DNA of 6,509 nucleotides from Acidobacteriota bacterium (GTDB lineage Bacteria > Acidobacteriota > Vicinamibacteria > Vicinamibacterales > Vicinamibacteraceae): NCBI GenBank assembly GCA_023427865.1, contig JAEYZV010000490.1, positions 1 to 6,509 on the forward strand, given 5' to 3'. The notes beneath the pieces are model-generated. The model saw only the letters and a program-made list of their open reading frames with translations. It was not told the origin of the DNA and did no database searches. Position 1 is the stretch's first letter, and each line of letters begins with the position of its first letter. Of this stretch, positions 5,408-6,509 are shown in pieces. Position numbers and translations under genes: made by a program.

Positions 5408-6424
5408 TCATGCGGGTGCGCCGCCGGCGTAGTAGGAGGCGAGCAGGGTATCCATCACGCGCGTGGTGCGCGCGGCGGACTCACCGGTGCTCGAGCACGT
5501 GCCGGTGCCGCGCAGTGTGTCGACGATCGACTGGATGAGCGGCTGCTGGACATGCGCGGGATGCGGGATGTCGAACGATTCGACGTGGTCACCGCGCACG
5601 AGCCCCACGGGCGCTTGGTCGAAGGTCGAGAACGTGATGCGGCCGCCCGTGCCGATGATCTCGACGCGGTCGTGGTCGCGGTCGGCGGTGAAACACCAGA
5701 GCCCGGTGCCTCGCACGCCCGACTCGAACACGAACGCCGCCGAGACGATGTCCTCGGCCCGGTAGTGCCCGCCCTGGTTCGCCGCACCACCGGCCTCGGA
5801 CGCGATCGGCCCGAGCAGACAATCGTGCAGATCGAGCGTATGGGAGGCGAGGTCGACGAAGAGCCCGCCGCCCGCAATCGCCGGATCCACCCTCCACGGC
5901 AGCGTGTGCGGATCCATGGCATGTCGCCGCGTCAGCGTGACGCACACCGCGCGCACGGCGCCAATCGCCTGCTCGTCGAGCAGCGTCTTCACCCGCAGGA
6001 AACGAGGCAGCGCGCGACGATAGTACGCAGTGAAGAGCGGGACGCCGGCGTCGCGGCACGCCTCGACCATCTCGAGGCATTCGCGGTGGTTCAGCGCCAT
6101 CGGCTTCTCCACGTAGACCGGCTTGCGATGCCGCGCGGCAAGGAGTGTGTACTCGCGATGCCAGCGTGGGGGTGTCGCGACATAGACCGCGTCCACTTCG
6201 GCATCGGCCACGAGCGACTCCGCGTCGGCGTACCACCGCGCGACCCCATGCCGGCGCGCGTAGTCCTCCGCCAGGTGCGCCGTGCGGCGCATCACAGCGA
6301 CGAGGGCGGAACCGTCGGCCCTCGCAAAGGCCGGGCCGCTCTTCACCTCCGTCACGTCGCCGCACCCGATGATGCCCCAGCGGATGGTCGTCACCTGCGC
6401 GCCCCGGTCGTGTCGCGCCGTCAT
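5408..6424 (-). CDS. Gfo/Idh/MocA-family NAD(P)-dependent oxidoreductase
   Basis: This complete 338-residue protein has the two-domain layout of the family. The N-terminal Rossmann fold begins IRWGIIGCGDVTEVKSG (14-30, GxGxxG-type), followed by VDAVYVATPPRWHREY (77-92) and VYVEKPMAL (103-111) with the EKP lysine at 107. The C-terminal domain has GGGLFVDLASHTLDLHDCLLG (begins at 185), with Asp191 and His195 at the spacing of the catalytic Asp and His of inositol dehydrogenase. These residues are all present, so it is probably an active oxidoreductase or sugar dehydrogenase; the substrate cannot be told. The ATG at 6424 has AGGA 7 bases upstream; a GTG at 6394 (residue 11) would also give a normal family N-terminus, so the first ten residues are uncertain. 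There is no signal peptide. The RraA-like gene follows after 140 bases on the same strand and could be co-transcribed. Confidence 0.93.
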   Translation of the reverse strand: MTARHDRGAQVTTIRWGIIGCGDVTEVKSGPAFARADGSALVAVMRRTAHLAEDYARRHGVARWYADAESLVADAEVDAVYVATPPRWHREYTLLAARHRKPVYVEKPMALNHRECLEMVEACRDAGVPLFTAYYRRALPRFLRVKTLLDEQAIGAVRAVCVTLTRRHAMDPHTLPWRVDPAIAGGGLFVDLASHTLDLHDCLLGPIASEAGGAANQGGHYRAEDIVSAAFVFESGVRGTGLWCFTADRDHDRVEIIGTGGRITFSTFDQAPVGLVRGDHVESFDIPHPAHVQQPLIQSIVDTLRGTGTCSSTGESAARTTRVMDTLLASYYAGGAPA

Positions 6425-6442
6425 GCCCCGATCCTAGACCAG

Positions 6443-6467
6443 CCCGAGCACGACCCTGCTCCTCGGG
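6443..6467. repeat. Imperfect inverted repeat upstream of the oxidoreductase
   Basis: CCCGAG (6443-6448) pairs with CTCGGG (6462-6467); an alternative pairing uses GAGCA (6446-6450) with TGCTC (6457-6461). It lies 18 bases before the ATG at 6424 on the minus strand, so it could be an operator or leader hairpin. TAGGAT (6436 to 6431, minus) between them fits a TANNNT -10 box, but there is no clear -35. Confidence 0.35.
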
Positions 6468-6473
6468 TGGCCG

Positions 6474-6509
6474 CCGGTTGCCCGTTGCCGGTTGCCGGTT
6501 GCCGGTTGC
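6474..6509. repeat. 7-bp tandem repeat (CCGGTTG) running off the window end
   Basis: Five units of 7 bases occupy 6474-6508: CCGGTTG, CCCGTTG, then three more exact CCGGTTG, with the next unit begun at 6509. Only one base differs among the five. The array continues beyond the window. It resembles the short heptamer tandem repeats found between genes in cyanobacteria and some other bacteria, and it lies about 50 bases upstream of the oxidoreductase start. Confidence 0.9.

Overview
The window is GC-rich throughout (roughly 70% by eye) and reads as ordinary chromosome from a high-GC soil-type bacterium. My best guess is Acidobacteriota, perhaps the Vicinamibacteria/Luteitalea side. The reasons are a small exported 'TGKW...FTAKR' protein, an RraA-like protein with a signal peptide, and short GC-rich tandem and palindromic repeats between genes. 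This is inference from protein style; no rRNA or marker gene is present. I see no transposase, phage, CRISPR, tRNA or rRNA feature.

Layout. Bases 2-2878 (+) hold the C-terminal ~958 residues of a very large coiled-coil ATPase of the YhaN/SbcC/SMC-like type. Its start and Walker A lie outside the window, and it carries a two-helix membrane hairpin inside the coiled coil. A ~315-base gap follows, with a hairpin over the stop codon, a very GC-rich stretch, and a compact leader: a strong Shine-Dalgarno, an 8-codon open frame (3152-3178), and a hairpin (3166-3192) whose 3' arm contains the Shine-Dalgarno of the next gene. That gene (3195-3914, +) is a complete DUF72/YecE protein. After a 15-bp tandem repeat comes a small exported protein (4072-4335, +) that seems to lack the middle of its family's usual sequence.

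The second half is on the minus strand and converges on the first; a hairpin at 4345-4379 fills the gap between the facing stop codons. Reading leftward from the right edge there is a 7-bp tandem repeat (6474-6509), a Gfo/Idh/MocA NAD(P)-dependent oxidoreductase (6424-5408), a 140-base gap with a strong palindrome (5307-5330), and an exported RraA/HMG-aldolase-like protein (5267-4383) in which the usual catalytic Arg is Ala.

The oxidoreductase and the RraA-like gene are co-oriented and may be co-transcribed, both having folds used in sugar or keto-acid metabolism, but one looks cytoplasmic and the other exported, so a shared pathway is unproven. The plus-strand genes show no obvious functional link. 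The least ordinary feature is the leader/hairpin before the DUF72 gene. I do not see a clear new multi-gene system here.
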